Notes under the pieces: generated by a model | What the model saw: only the letters and a program-made list of their open reading frames with translations | Database searches by the model: none | What the model was told of the DNA's origin: nothing | Made by a program: the position numbers and the translations under genes | In this document: piece after piece, positions 31,423 through 42,928 of the stretch | Position numbering within the stretch: position 1 is the stretch's first letter | Layout: each line of letters begins with the position of its first letter | NCBI GenBank assembly: GCA_024636215.1 | Contig: JAGXHL010000092.1 | Coordinates: 62,001-126,000 of the forward strand | DNA: 64,000 nt | Origin: Deltaproteobacteria bacterium | Lineage (GTDB): Bacteria > Desulfobacterota > Desulfuromonadia > Desulfuromonadales > BM103 | Reading direction: 5' to 3'

Positions 31423-31785
31423 ATGAGACATAATATTCTGATTGCTGATGATGAAGAAAGCATTCGCTTCACCTTTGCCGAGTTCTTGCGCGACGAGGGA
31501 TATCGCGTTGAGACAGCAGATTCATTGTCGAATTGTTTCAACAAGATGCAGCAAGAATCTTTTGATTTACTTTATCTAGATATCGGCTTTGGTGCAGAGA
31601 ACAGCATTGCAGCAATTGAGAGACTGAAAGGTCTCCAGCCAGACTGCAGCATTGTCATGATCACGGGCAGCCCTGGCGTAAATACCATGGTTGAGGCGAA
31701 AAAATACGGTGCTATTGACTATCTTGTTAAGCCCGTCCACCAGGCAAGTCTGCTCTACAACACCAAAAAGGTCCTGACCCGCTAA
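31423..31785 (+). CDS. Single-domain response regulator
   Basis: 120 residues, all receiver domain. The acidic pair is Asp9-Asp10, the phosphoacceptor Asp53 (LLYLDIGFG), Thr81 and Lys103 (YLVKPV). There is no output domain, so it must act through protein contacts, CheY-style. The ATG at 31423 has an AAGGTG site 11 bases before it; the in-frame upstream ATG at 31351 adds a non-conserved stretch and is rejected. No histidine kinase gene is adjacent, so its partner is elsewhere. Confidence 0.9.
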   Translation: MRHNILIADDEESIRFTFAEFLRDEGYRVETADSLSNCFNKMQQESFDLLYLDIGFGAENSIAAIERLKGLQPDCSIVMITGSPGVNTMVEAKKYGAIDYLVKPVHQASLLYNTKKVLTR

Positions 31786-31787
31786 GG

Positions 31788-31812
31788 AGTGTCCATCCGG
31801 TTCCGGACAATA
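31788..31812. repeat. Fragment of the structured dispersed repeat
   Basis: AGTGTCCATCCGGTTCCGG matches the leading hairpin of the structured repeat (copy A at 12611-12790); the rest of the element is absent or unrecognisable. It directly follows the response regulator stop. Confidence 0.5.
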
Positions 31813-31865
31813 GAGATCACTGACGGAAAACTTCCGTTGCAGAGCCCCAAAAGCCAGATTCAGGC

Positions 31866-32969
31866 CTACTCCGGCATATTGGGGATGCGCGTTGTCTCGC
31901 CTTTGTGGTTGCGCAAGTGGTAGGACTGCTCATCTTTGCCGGTGATATAGTAGTCTGGCATTAACGGAATTTTACCGATGTTGGTGGCGATCACGTGCAT
32001 CGGTTGAGCCAGTCCGGTGGTGTGTCCGCGCAGGGCGTCGCGAATAAGCTCTGCGCCTTTTTCTACCGGGGTCCGGAAATGATCGATCCCCGGGGCCGGT
32101 TCGCAGTAAAAGACATAATAGGGTTTGATGCGAACCTTGAGCAGTTTCTGGTGCAGTTCCCGGAAGGTTTCGACATCATCATTGATCCCCTTGAGAAGAA
32201 CGGCCTGGTTGCCGACGTTGATGCCGCAGGTCATCAGGTCATAAACGGCCCAGGCCGTCTCCTTGGTGAGCTCTTTGGGGTGATTGCACTGGGTGTTGAT
32301 CCAGATCGGCACGTTGTGATACTCGCCGAGGATGGTCTTCAAATTCTCGGTAATGCGATGCGGCAGGACAATCGGTACGCGTGAGCCAAAGCGAATCATC
32401 TCGATATGCGGCATACGTCGCAGGCAGTCGATCAAGTAGGAGATCTGTTCATCCGGTAACAGCAACGGATCGCCGCCAGTGATCAGGACATCCCTGACCT
32501 CGGGATGGCTGCCGATCCAGGCCAGGCCCTCATCAACGTTAAAATCGAGTTCGAGGTCACCATCGACCACCAACTCCTTGCGGAAGCAGTGGCGACAGTA
32601 GATTCCACAGTTCTGAGTGACGGTAAAAGCAACGCGATCTTCGTATTGGCGGGCGATGCTGTCCGGACGGTCCTCTTGCGTGGCGCGATTCTCCTTCCAC
32701 ATCAGGTAGTCATCCATGCCGAAAGTGTTCCGTTGCTCTGCCCGTGAAGGAATCACCTGTCTACGGATCGGGCAGTTGGGGTCATCGGGGTCCATAAGCG
32801 AAGCGAAATAGGGTGTCGTCCCCCAGGTGGTGCGGTTTTCCTGCAAGACCTGGCGTTCCTGATCGGTCAGGTTGATATGCTCTTCAAGACGTTCAATGGT
32901 GTTGACAAAATTGCCCATCTGAACCTGCCATTCTTCCTTGCAATTCGCTAAACTACCTTCTTCAGGCAT
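31866..32969 (-). CDS. kamA: Lysine 2,3-aminomutase
   Basis: 367 residues from the ATG at 32969, which has a strong AAGGAG site; the in-frame extension to 33014 is not needed. It is a radical SAM enzyme with CGIYCRHC (~113-120; CxxxCxxC binds the 4Fe-4S cluster), and it keeps DVLITGGDPLLLPD (~149-162), the SAM/PLP region of this family. It converts L-lysine to L-beta-lysine. In Geobacter-type bacteria a partner acetyltransferase makes N-epsilon-acetyl-beta-lysine as an osmolyte, but no such partner (ablB) is adjacent. The product could instead serve lysine breakdown or EF-P modification; the length and lack of a neighbour do not settle this. Confidence 0.9.
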   Translation of the reverse strand: MPEEGSLANCKEEWQVQMGNFVNTIERLEEHINLTDQERQVLQENRTTWGTTPYFASLMDPDDPNCPIRRQVIPSRAEQRNTFGMDDYLMWKENRATQEDRPDSIARQYEDRVAFTVTQNCGIYCRHCFRKELVVDGDLELDFNVDEGLAWIGSHPEVRDVLITGGDPLLLPDEQISYLIDCLRRMPHIEMIRFGSRVPIVLPHRITENLKTILGEYHNVPIWINTQCNHPKELTKETAWAVYDLMTCGINVGNQAVLLKGINDDVETFRELHQKLLKVRIKPYYVFYCEPAPGIDHFRTPVEKGAELIRDALRGHTTGLAQPMHVIATNIGKIPLMPDYYITGKDEQSYHLRNHKGETTRIPNMPE

Positions 32970-33021
32970 GACCTCTCCTTTTAAACCCTTGATTTGGTTG
33001 CTGTTTGTATTCACTTCAGCT

Positions 33022-33066
33022 CGATAACTTCACTCTGTGCACCCGGGATTTGCGGATGGACATTGG
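33022..33066 (-). repeat. Partial copy of the structured dispersed repeat
   Basis: On the minus strand AATGTCCATCCGCAAATCCC then GTGCACAGAGTGAAGTTATCGA matches the hairpin and start of copy A (GTGTCCATCCGGAAGC ... CACAGTGAAGTTTTCGA). The remainder is lost. It sits immediately between rpsU and the aminomutase gene. Confidence 0.65.
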
Positions 33067-33261
33067 TTAGCGACTCTGCAGCTTGCGCAGCTTTTTGCGC
33101 AGACGGCGCTGCGCCTCCTGGGTCTTGCGGCGGCGGCGCACGCTCGGTTTTTCGTAGGAGCGCCGGTTGCGCAGCTCGCGAAACATGCCCTCCTGCTGCA
33201 ACTTTCGCTTCAGTTTCTTGAGTGCATAATTGACATCATTGTTGTTGACCTTGATTTCCAT
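33067..33261 (-). CDS. rpsU: 30S ribosomal protein S21
   Basis: 64 residues, typical length. MEIKVNNNDVNYALKKLKRK, then GMFRELRNRRSYEKPSVRRR and a basic tail are diagnostic for bS21, which binds the small subunit near the 3' end of 16S rRNA. An AAGGA-type site (AGGACAGC) precedes the ATG. It is not next to dnaG or rpoD here. Confidence 0.95.
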   Translation of the reverse strand: MEIKVNNNDVNYALKKLKRKLQQEGMFRELRNRRSYEKPSVRRRRKTQEAQRRLRKKLRKLQSR

Positions 33262-34054
33262 GCTGTCCTTTCCTCAAAGGCTCAGAGAGCTTTGTAGCAA
33301 ACGTCATACTCTCAAACTGACCTGAGATCTGAGTGTTATTGGTTAGGTTTTGGCGAATTGGTAGCCATGTTTGGTAAAGGTGATGTGCCTCCCGTCTGAA
33401 CAGGCTTGTCCAGTCCTTTCCATTTCGAGATAGCAATTTTTTCTATAGAGAGTTGTTCTGCAATGTTCTGTTGCGCGTTCGAGTAAATAGGCACAGCTAT
33501 TCATCCTCTGTTGTCGTGAGTTATGCTGAGCGCCTCATGCCCTGTCTACAAGATGGCAAAGGGTCGCGTCGGAGACATCTGCATCAGGCGAATGCACAGG
33601 AGGAAGGCGGAGGAAGCTCCGCATCAGGATGGTTTTTCAGCCAAACAGCAGCGTGTCTGTTAATCGCGCGTATTGATTGTTGTTGCGGCAGGGCCACCCG
33701 CACCCGGTCTTGAAACGGAACGCTTCAATCCAGTGCTGCCCCTGAGGTTGAGGGTTCGTCCCGAAACTGCCAAGGGCAGCTTCGATCCTCCTCGTTTGCG
33801 GGTCTATGGTCAGATCGTTCGGAAGGAGAACGCCGCCATGACTTAAGATAAGCTACGCTAACATCTCTGCGGCATGGAGTCAAATCGGGCAATTTCGCCC
33901 CGATGATTATCCCTGTTAACCGCAGAAGCCCTCCATCAAAAGCCTTGCCGGTCTGAACCCGTTTCATAGAAAAGGGTCGAATTGATTTGACAGCGCAACA
34001 GGCTGGATGTCATAAAACAAGCCCTTTTTAAACAGGCAACCCGGAGATTTAAAC
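33262..34054. other. 790-bp stretch without a recognised gene
   Basis: Open frames on both strands (for example 33453-33713 plus, 33725-33967 minus) lack ribosome binding sites and recognisable similarity. No tRNA or known riboswitch pattern is visible. A GC-rich, structured-looking stretch lies at ~33540-33720 (several AGGAGGAAGGCGGAGGAAGC-type repeats). The last 50 bp, ending ACCCGGAG, lead into the YitT gene. Confidence 0.45.
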
Positions 34055-34918
34055 ATGGTTAAAATCGCTCGCAAACTTCCCTATTCGGTGTTTTGGAATT
34101 GCAGTCTTATCGTGGTCGGCTCTCTTATACAGGCAATTGGTTTCAAAGCCTTGGGAGAAGTTCAGGGGTTTGTACCCGGTGGCTTGTTCGGCACGGCAAC
34201 CTTGATTTATTACATCACCGGAGTGCTTAATACCGGTGTGATCTATATGTTGTTAAATATACCGATGTTCATTCTCGGTTATATTTTCGTTACAAAACGG
34301 TTCCTTGCCTACAGTTCCCTGGCCATGTTCTCTCTTTCGGCATTTTATATGCTCGTCGACTTTCAAATCAACATTCACGATCAGCTCTATGCCGCCGTCA
34401 CCTTTGGTGTCATAATCGGCGTCGGCACCGGCATGGTTTTGCGTTCCCTCGGCTCGAACGGCGGGCTTGATATCGCGGGGATTATTCTCTACCAAAAGTA
34501 CAACATAGGCCTTGGCAAATTCTTCTTCTTCTATAACTTTGCACTGTTCAGCTCCAGCTTTGTAAGCCTGGACAATGATCTCGTCATTGCATCGATGATC
34601 GCAGTCTTCATCACTTCAATGACAATGGACTACTGCCTGTCTTTGTTCAATCAACGGAAAATGGCCCTTGTCATTTCTGAAAAACCGGATGAAATTGCCG
34701 ATCAGGTCATGGAAAAGATGAGAATCGGCACCACCATGCTACCGGGAATCGGTGCTTACAAAAAGGTCAAGAAAACCGTTCTGCTGATCGTCGTCAACAA
34801 CATCCAGCTCAAACGTCTGGAAGAGATCGTCTTCCTTAACGACCCACACTGCCTGTTCATTGTGGAGAACACCTTCAGTGTCCTCGGCTCAACCTTCTCC
34901 AAGCGAAAAATCTACTGA
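34055..34918 (+). CDS. YitT family membrane protein (DUF161-DUF2179)
   Basis: 287 residues. Five or six transmembrane helices (~12-205) carry the DUF161 repeats, including the conserved GFVPGGLFGTATLIYYITG (~36-54) and SNGGLDIAGIILYQKY (~134-149). The soluble C-terminal DUF2179 domain (~210-280) has GAYKKVKKTVLLIVVNN and LNDPHCLFIVENTFSVLG. Members are widespread inner-membrane proteins of uncertain, possibly transport or second-messenger-linked, function. Single gene. Confidence 0.88.
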   Translation: MVKIARKLPYSVFWNCSLIVVGSLIQAIGFKALGEVQGFVPGGLFGTATLIYYITGVLNTGVIYMLLNIPMFILGYIFVTKRFLAYSSLAMFSLSAFYMLVDFQINIHDQLYAAVTFGVIIGVGTGMVLRSLGSNGGLDIAGIILYQKYNIGLGKFFFFYNFALFSSSFVSLDNDLVIASMIAVFITSMTMDYCLSLFNQRKMALVISEKPDEIADQVMEKMRIGTTMLPGIGAYKKVKKTVLLIVVNNIQLKRLEEIVFLNDPHCLFIVENTFSVLGSTFSKRKIY

Positions 34919-34948
34919 GCACGAGTCCTCGGCATAGATACGGCTTAG

Positions 34949-35090
34949 TTTTCGATCTGGAAACGTGCAATTTTTTCCGCAAGGTCAAGGAAATCAAGGA
35001 GTTGAGCGGAGGCGTAGCACTGTACACCGCACAATCAAATCCGCAGATTGATGCAGAGATTGCGGGGAAAGGGCCGTTTCCGGACGAAAA
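34949..35090 (+). repeat. Structured dispersed repeat, copy B
   Basis: It runs from TTTTCGATCTGGAAACG to CGTTTCCGGACGAAAA (near-perfect terminal inverted repeats). The internal stem is GGAGTTGA (34998-35005) with TCAAATCC (35035-35042), 7 of 8 pairs, around the conserved GCGGAG/CACAA loop. The leading CATCCGGA hairpin of copies A and C is missing. It lies between the YitT gene and the convergent membrane-protein gene. Confidence 0.85.
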
Positions 35091-35094
35091 ACAC

Positions 35095-35658
35095 TCAAGC
35101 CTTCCGCCTGACGACACGACGCCTTTGAAATTGACTCTGGCTGTCGTGGGTTCGACCCTGGCTGTCTTTCGGCAAATGACTGACAAGGGGCAGTTTCAAT
35201 TTATTGTGCAACTTTTCACAATCTGCCCTGGTCATTTGCAGGAAAAGCCCCATGCTGGCCAGTAAAACGCTGGCTCCTATCAGAATACCGACCGGGTAGA
35301 AGAGGTTGCCGGCCAAATCGAGCTGGCTGTATTTAATGATCATAATCAGTCCCTCAAGGACCAGGGCAATACAGACAGTACCGACAAAACGTGAAATCGT
35401 GCGGCGCATCACAATATAGGTATGATCCTCGTCCTTGGTTTGCTTTCCATACTCCTTGCCGATTCCAATTCCCAATTCAAAAACAGCCAGAGCGATGATG
35501 CTGGTGTTGACAGATTTAATCAGGATGCTGACCATTTCACTGCCATCGCTGAGTCCTTCTACAAATTGGAAACCCGCAAGTCCGACGACAAACAAAGAGA
35601 GAGAAAGAAAAATTAATGAGAGCAAACGCCCCATCATGAATTGCGAATAGTTGATCAT
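35095..35658 (-). CDS. Membrane protein of unknown function
   Basis: 187 residues from the ATG at 35658, which has an AAGGAGCAGC site. Four transmembrane segments (~10-30, ~42-65, ~88-112, ~120-140) surround a conserved-looking IIALAVFELGIGIGKEYGKQ ... RRTISRFVGTVCIALVLEGL core. Such proteins are common in Desulfuromonas/Geobacter genomes under vague names; no activity is known to me. The C-terminal ~35 residues are Arg/Gln-rich and end 4 bp from repeat copy B, so the tail may have been altered by repeat insertion. Confidence 0.75.
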   Translation of the reverse strand: MINYSQFMMGRLLSLIFLSLSLFVVGLAGFQFVEGLSDGSEMVSILIKSVNTSIIALAVFELGIGIGKEYGKQTKDEDHTYIVMRRTISRFVGTVCIALVLEGLIMIIKYSQLDLAGNLFYPVGILIGASVLLASMGLFLQMTRADCEKLHNKLKLPLVSHLPKDSQGRTHDSQSQFQRRRVVRRKA

Positions 35659-38314
<2,656 letters not shown>

Positions 38315-38390
38315 TCCCGGCAAACCTTTTCCCTGGGGGCCTACCGCCAGGGGGGCTACTGTGAGAGGTCCAGATTCTTGCATTACATGA

Positions 38391-38427
38391 GAAGAGGCCA
38401 CCGTGAAAATGGTGGCCTCTTCCTGTT
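38391..38427 (+). terminator. Terminator after katG
   Basis: GAAGAGGCCACC (38391-38402) pairs perfectly with GGTGGCCTCTTC (38411-38422), followed by CTGTTTGT. Confidence 0.8.
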
Positions 38428-38556
38428 TGTCAGGTGCACCCAGCAAGCAAAGGAAAGCCCGTTGCGCCACCATAAAACCCCTAAACGACACGACAAGATT
38501 GACAGTCGGCTCACCTTTGCTAATTTTAATCAACAACAACAATAAGGAGGAGTGAT

Positions 38557-39174
38557 ATGTCTGTCAAAATTCAAATCGTCTTTTACAGTATGTATGGTCA
38601 TGTCTATCAACTGGCTGAGGCCGTTGCAAAAGGGGCAAACGACGTTGAGGGTACCGACGTCGTCATATACCAGGTCCCTGAATTGATGTCTGATGACGCA
38701 CTGGAGAAATCAGGCGCAAAGGCTGCCCGAGAAAGCTTCTCACACATACCGGTCATAACCCCGGATCAACTGGCAGACGCTGATGCAATTATCTTCGGCA
38801 CACCGACACGATTCGGCAATATGACCGCTCAGATGCGTAATTTTCTCGATCAAACAGGTCAACTCTGGATGCAGGGCGGCCTGGTTGGCAAAATTGGCAG
38901 CGTGTTCACGTCTACGGCAACTCAACATGGCGGCCAGGAGACCACGATTACCAGCTTTCACTCAACACTTTTGCATCATGGCATGGTGATCGTTGGCGTT
39001 CCATACAGCGAATCACGCTTGATGAATATGGATGAAATAACCGGAGGGACACCCTATGGAGCTTCGACCCTGGCCGGCACCGATGGAAGTCGGCAACCGA
39101 GTGAGAATGAATTGGAAATTGCGAAATTCCAGGGCCGCCACGTTGCCAAGATTGCAGCCAGACTTAAAGGATGA
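38557..39174 (+). CDS. wrbA: NAD(P)H:quinone oxidoreductase WrbA
   Basis: 205 residues. The FMN-binding flavodoxin fold has [20 protein letters not shown] (phosphate loop, ~7-26), the diagnostic [22 protein letters not shown] (~75-96) and [14 protein letters not shown] (~111-124). It reduces quinones by two electrons and so limits semiquinone formation. A strong AAGGAGGAG site precedes the ATG. It is downstream of katG but separated by a terminator, so it is probably transcribed separately. Confidence 0.95.
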   Translation: MSVKIQIVFYSMYGHVYQLAEAVAKGANDVEGTDVVIYQVPELMSDDALEKSGAKAARESFSHIPVITPDQLADADAIIFGTPTRFGNMTAQMRNFLDQTGQLWMQGGLVGKIGSVFTSTATQHGGQETTITSFHSTLLHHGMVIVGVPYSESRLMNMDEITGGTPYGASTLAGTDGSRQPSENELEIAKFQGRHVAKIAARLKG

Positions 39175-39417
39175 GCAGCTGTAAACAGAGCGACTGTAAC
39201 CTGTGTCAGTCGATGCTTTGACTCCGGGATCAGACTCATAGTTCAGCATTCACAGCCCGTTTGCCGATGAATATAGCTTGATTAAGTTTTATTTTTTTTG
39301 TATTTTGTCGGCAACTAAATTGTCAACCGGAGGCCGAAATAAAAAGTAGTGAATGGCTTGAGACTCGTACCTTGTGCCCCTTACAAGTAAGTTTTCTGAT
39401 CATCAAACTTCTTGTCC

Positions 39418-39458
39418 AGAAAACCGCTTTTCGGCGACTCGCTGATCAGCGGTTTTCT
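39418..39458 (+). terminator. Hairpin, probable terminator
   Basis: AGAAAACCGCT (39418-39428) pairs perfectly with AGCGGTTTTCT (39448-39458), followed by TATATTTAT. It lies ~240 bp after wrbA and just before the zinc-ribbon gene. Confidence 0.6.
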
Positions 39459-39508
39459 TATATTTATCTTCAATGAGTTTTTTTGCGGATGTTTCCAAGG
39501 TGAGACAG

Positions 39509-40276
39509 ATGAAGCTCAGGTGCCCAAAATGTGGTTTCGGCAAATCGGTTCCCAAACAATCTTTACCCGCCAAGCCCAGGTTCAAAGCCTTATGCCCAAA
39601 ATGCGGCGAGCGCTTTTCGGTAGATCTGCAGGCCAATAGAAACGCGAGCTATTTCGACATCAAGGAGCTCTTTTCGAAAAAAACCTCTGCTATCTCAATA
39701 ATTATCTTATTGATAGTGGTCGCACTGAGCTCTTTCTATATCGGTCAAAGCTCCCAAAAAGAACAGCTTGTTCAACTGGACACTCAACCATCTGTTGCAG
39801 CTCCTTCTGCTGAAAACCCTGTCGAAACCAGGCAACCGGCAAGAGAAGAAATGCTTGTCGTAACGCTGCAATGTTCGGGTGAAGAGAAGATGATTGACTT
39901 CAGCCCGAGCACAGCAGCGACAGCCGAAGACCGCTGGCAAGCCGGCCCCTGGCCATTCAGCGATACTTACAAACTGACTCTTGATGATAAAGGCCCTCAA
40001 ATCGAATTACTGCTTGAAGGTCATGATAAATTTTCTGAGCTGGCATGCAAAGAGGCCGGGGAGTACTGCTCCGATCAATACCAAACTAGTATCGTTGAAG
40101 TTAAATACAATATGAAATTAGGCTTGGATAAGAACTTTTATACGCGGGAGATAGTGATAAACCGAACTGACGGGTCATTTCATCACTCATTCACGATGAC
40201 AGGGGGAAGCCTCCGTAACATGAGGACCAAAACAGGCACTTGTAACGTGGTTGAAACGGGAGCAAGCTCATTCTAA
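39509..40276 (+). CDS. Zinc-ribbon membrane protein
   Basis: 255 residues from the ATG at 39509, which has an AAGGTGAG site; the upstream in-frame ATG at 39473 has none. Residues 1-35 form an MJ0042-type zinc ribbon with two CPKC knuckles (KLRCPKCGF and LCPKCGERF). One transmembrane helix follows (~58-80), then a periplasmic domain (~100-255) with no family that I recognise; its cysteines may form disulfides. The topology (cytoplasmic zinc ribbon, membrane helix, outer domain) recalls membrane-linked regulators or assembly factors. Function unknown. Confidence 0.75.
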   Translation: MKLRCPKCGFGKSVPKQSLPAKPRFKALCPKCGERFSVDLQANRNASYFDIKELFSKKTSAISIIILLIVVALSSFYIGQSSQKEQLVQLDTQPSVAAPSAENPVETRQPAREEMLVVTLQCSGEEKMIDFSPSTAATAEDRWQAGPWPFSDTYKLTLDDKGPQIELLLEGHDKFSELACKEAGEYCSDQYQTSIVEVKYNMKLGLDKNFYTREIVINRTDGSFHHSFTMTGGSLRNMRTKTGTCNVVETGASSF

Positions 40277-40312
40277 GCTACGGCTCCTCACAAAAAAAGG
40301 TATGCGCTTCCT

Positions 40313-40323
40313 CCCCCCCCCCC
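40313..40323. repeat. C11 homopolymer
   Basis: Eleven consecutive C in the intergenic region upstream of the methyltransferase gene at 40500, about 180 bp before its start codon. Confidence 0.85.
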
Positions 40324-40499
40324 TCGCAAGCCCGGCAACCAGACCATGCAATAAATCGTGGCGTCTCATTGCCATGTTTCTGTCTGTACTTCAATAGACA
40401 CAATGCCCTGGTCGCCTTTCAACTTGATTCACTTTACTCTTCAAGCTATCGTCTTGTGTCCTGATTCCTTTCAACAAAACTGTAGGAGGCTCGCAAGCG

Positions 40500-41252
40500 A
40501 TGAAACTTGCCAAGTCGATTTTAAAAAAGTTCACGCCATTTTTTCAAAACAGTTCGTTCTTCCTGCAGGGACAAATGGACATCAACCCCAGGTCCCGCTG
40601 GAACAATGCCTCGCTGCGCAGCGAGACCGGTGGGTTCTATCCCAAAGGGGATGAAGGCAAGCGTCAGATTAAAAACCTCGAGCCCTGGGACAATACGCGC
40701 CGGGACATGATCACTCTCATTTTGAGGACTTTGGTGGAAAAAAAAATAGCGGGCGCTTGCGCAGAACTCGGGGTTTACAAAGGGAATACCGCAAGACTGA
40801 TTCATCACTACGTGCCGGAACGACAGCTGCACCTGTTCGACACGTTCGAGGGCTTTACCGACAGAAGCGTCAGCGCAGAAAAGGGACATACGGACTTCGA
40901 AACCAGGGGCAGTAAATTTTCAGACACTTCAATTGCACAGGTTAAGCAGTTCATCTCCCCGCAGAACGACAAGGTCACTTTCCACCAGGGTTACTTCCCC
41001 GACAGTCTGCCGGAAGATTTTCCCGAGCAAAAATTCGCCTTTGTCCACCTCGATGCCGACCTCTATGAACCAACCATGGAAGGCCTCAAATATTTTTATC
41101 CGCGGATGAGCACCAGGGGCATCATTCTGGTTCACGATTACAACGCCTGGATCGGGGCGCGCAAAGCCGTGGATGATTTCTTCGCCGATAAAGTTGAACT
41201 GCCCGTTCCCATGCCCGACAAAAGCGGGTCGGTGCTTATAATAAAGCAGTAG
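40500..41252 (+). CDS. TylF/MycF-type methyltransferase
   Basis: 250 residues. An SAM-binding Rossmann domain with ACAELGVYKGNTARLIHHY (motif I, ~95-113), LHLFDTFEGFTDRS (~120-133), metal-coordinating FVHLDADLYEPTMEGLKYF (~181-199) and IILVHDYNAW (~207-216). TylF/MycF enzymes O-methylate sugar hydroxyls in a Mg-dependent manner. Together with the convergent LPS-kinase-like gene, modification of a surface glycan is a reasonable guess. An AGGAGGC site precedes the ATG. Confidence 0.88.
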   Translation: MKLAKSILKKFTPFFQNSSFFLQGQMDINPRSRWNNASLRSETGGFYPKGDEGKRQIKNLEPWDNTRRDMITLILRTLVEKKIAGACAELGVYKGNTARLIHHYVPERQLHLFDTFEGFTDRSVSAEKGHTDFETRGSKFSDTSIAQVKQFISPQNDKVTFHQGYFPDSLPEDFPEQKFAFVHLDADLYEPTMEGLKYFYPRMSTRGIILVHDYNAWIGARKAVDDFFADKVELPVPMPDKSGSVLIIKQ

Positions 41253-41277
41253 AGAACAGCAGTCGCCATGTGGAGAG

Positions 41278-42054
41278 TCAGTTTTTGGCCTTGATGATGG
41301 TGCGTTTGACGATCCGGCGCCAAAGCTTCTTGGCTTCGGAATCCAGCCGGTCACGACCGAGGTAGAGCAGGAAAAAGCGCAGTCGGTCTGTGCGACTCCA
41401 CCCCCTAGCATGTCGATTAAGGGCATAGAGATCCCTAAAGCTTGCGTGACGACGGAACCTCTTCACCTTGGCTTTTTCCAGATCGATAATACGGACGCTG
41501 ATTTCGTCCCCGGCAAAACGGACAAAGATATGTTTCGGGTAAAAACAATTGTGCTGAATCTTGTGGTCGTGCATTCTGGCCATCACCGAAGCGACGGCCG
41601 CCATCAACCGGTGACGGCTTTTTCTATCCGGCCAGCCATCTCTTAACCAGCCGTCTGTCAGGTCTTCCAAGGGTTCATATCCATCCAGAGCTTCGGTGCA
41701 AAGGATGGCACGCAGATTCCCCTCGACCTTGCGCACGGCAAAATAAACCGGCTCGAGAGCCGGGATTGCCGCCTGCTTGAAAAGCAGGATATTTTGCATC
41801 TCGCGAATGAACGTCGACATTCCGAAAGGGTGCAGCAGGGTTCGGGTAATATGGTTCTCCTGCCTCTTGATGAAAACCCCGACTTTGCCGCCATCAAGTA
41901 ACGTCAGATCACAACGTGACACTCCACTCCAGCCGCCCCGCCGCTGATTGGGCTCTTCGAACCACTCAAGCTGCATAGCCCACAAGGTCTCGAAGCTATC
42001 CAGGTTATTATGGCGTAAAACCTCTTGCCACCGACTTGGGAAATAATCTTTCAT
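41278..42054 (-). CDS. LPS core kinase-like protein (WaaP/Kdo kinase family)
   Basis: 258 residues from the ATG at 42054. It keeps the eukaryotic-like kinase plan of this family: a Gly/Ser-rich N-lobe with VGVFIKRQENH (Lys on strand 3), an ARMHDHKIQHNCFYPKHIFV catalytic loop (~168-187; here H-N-C-F replaces the usual H-x-D) and VRIIDLEKAKVKR (~197-209) as the metal-binding D-L-E segment. The loss of the classic catalytic Asp in the loop is seen in some members, so activity is uncertain. It would phosphorylate LPS inner-core sugars in the cytoplasm. Convergent with the methyltransferase gene. Confidence 0.82.
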   Translation of the reverse strand: MKDYFPSRWQEVLRHNNLDSFETLWAMQLEWFEEPNQRRGGWSGVSRCDLTLLDGGKVGVFIKRQENHITRTLLHPFGMSTFIREMQNILLFKQAAIPALEPVYFAVRKVEGNLRAILCTEALDGYEPLEDLTDGWLRDGWPDRKSRHRLMAAVASVMARMHDHKIQHNCFYPKHIFVRFAGDEISVRIIDLEKAKVKRFRRHASFRDLYALNRHARGWSRTDRLRFFLLYLGRDRLDSEAKKLWRRIVKRTIIKAKN

Positions 42055-42313
42055 ACTATTTGTCTCAAACCTTCCAGAACTCGTGTCTTGTGCGGTAAGT
42101 TCATTCCTACGTCGGAGGCAAGCCAGGTTAAACACAACCCTTGCAGTTGAACCCGGGGTTAAAAATCGATATCAAAATGCGGGGCGGAGAACCTTTCTGC
42201 TTGTACAGTATAACCCATTAAAAGTACAAGATACCCAGGAGACTCTCAGACTATCCGTGATTAATTAGCACAATAAGTTAGAATTGAACAGATAAACACC
42301 GGACGAGGCAGCT

Positions 42314-42769
42314 ATGGAGCAGATGAAAATCGGTTGGCGTGAATGGTTAGAGCTTCCAGAACTCCAGATTCCGGCGATCAAAGCAAAGATCGACACGGGC
42401 GCGCGGACCTCGGCGTTACATGCTTTTTTCGTAGAGCCTTTCTCTGCAGAGGGTCGGCAGATGGTCCGCTTCGGCGTGCACCCTCTGCAGAAACGACTGG
42501 ACGTGGAAATCATCTGCGAAGCGCCGGTCATGGACTTTCGTGCCGTCAGTGACTCCGGCGGGCACCGCGAAATGCGTTACGTCATAGAAACAGTCGTTGT
42601 AATTGGTGATCTGCCCCGTCAAATTGAGATGACGCTGACCAATCGCGACAACATGAAGTTCCGTATGTTGCTGGGTCGGACAGCGATGGCGGGGCTGCAG
42701 GTCATTCCGGACAAATCTTATCTCACAGGTCGAAAACGATACAAATACCAGGAGACTGTCCGACCATAG
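42314..42769 (+). CDS. RimB-like retropepsin (putative ATP-dependent zinc protease family)
   Basis: 151 residues. The retropepsin-like motif AKIDTGARTSALHA (~23-36) carries the catalytic Asp-Thr-Gly. The central strand pattern and MLLGRTAMAGLQVIPDKSYL near the C-terminus (LLGR is the second conserved block) match the family once annotated as ATP-dependent zinc protease (DUF785). In Pseudomonas the homologue RimB is a protease that trims glutamates added to ribosomal protein S6 by RimK. Here rimK is the next gene (160 bp later), which supports the same pairing. Confidence 0.88.
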   Translation: MEQMKIGWREWLELPELQIPAIKAKIDTGARTSALHAFFVEPFSAEGRQMVRFGVHPLQKRLDVEIICEAPVMDFRAVSDSGGHREMRYVIETVVVIGDLPRQIEMTLTNRDNMKFRMLLGRTAMAGLQVIPDKSYLTGRKRYKYQETVRP

Positions 42770-42799
42770 AGGCCGAAGCGAAATCCAGAAATTGATAAC

Positions 42800-42892
42800 A
42801 GATTTTAGCTCGTTTGCAGCCTCATAGCCGTAGCTAAGGGGCAAAAAGAAGCTGAAATATGGACTATAATGCTGGGTTTGCAGCCGGGCTTT
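42800..42892 (-). repeat. Dispersed repeat family 3, copy 2
   Basis: Inverted copy of 23130-23222: on the minus strand AGCCCGGCTGCAAACCCAGC, CCATATTTCAGCTTCTTTTT, TAGCTACGGCTATGAGGCTG. It lies between the RimB-like gene and rimK, with its end 37 bp before the rimK start. Confidence 0.75.
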
Positions 42893-42928
42893 TATTGTTG
42901 GACAGCCTCCCAGGAGGATCCTCAAGTA

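Noticed and set aside
32970..33014. Longer lysine 2,3-aminomutase start at 33014
   Set aside because: The ATG at 32969 has a strong AAGGAG site at proper spacing; the extra 15 residues have none and would overlap a repeat fragment.
33453..33967. Open frames on both strands between rpsU and the YitT gene
   Set aside because: Composition is unlike the neighbours' proteins, with no start signals and no similarity.
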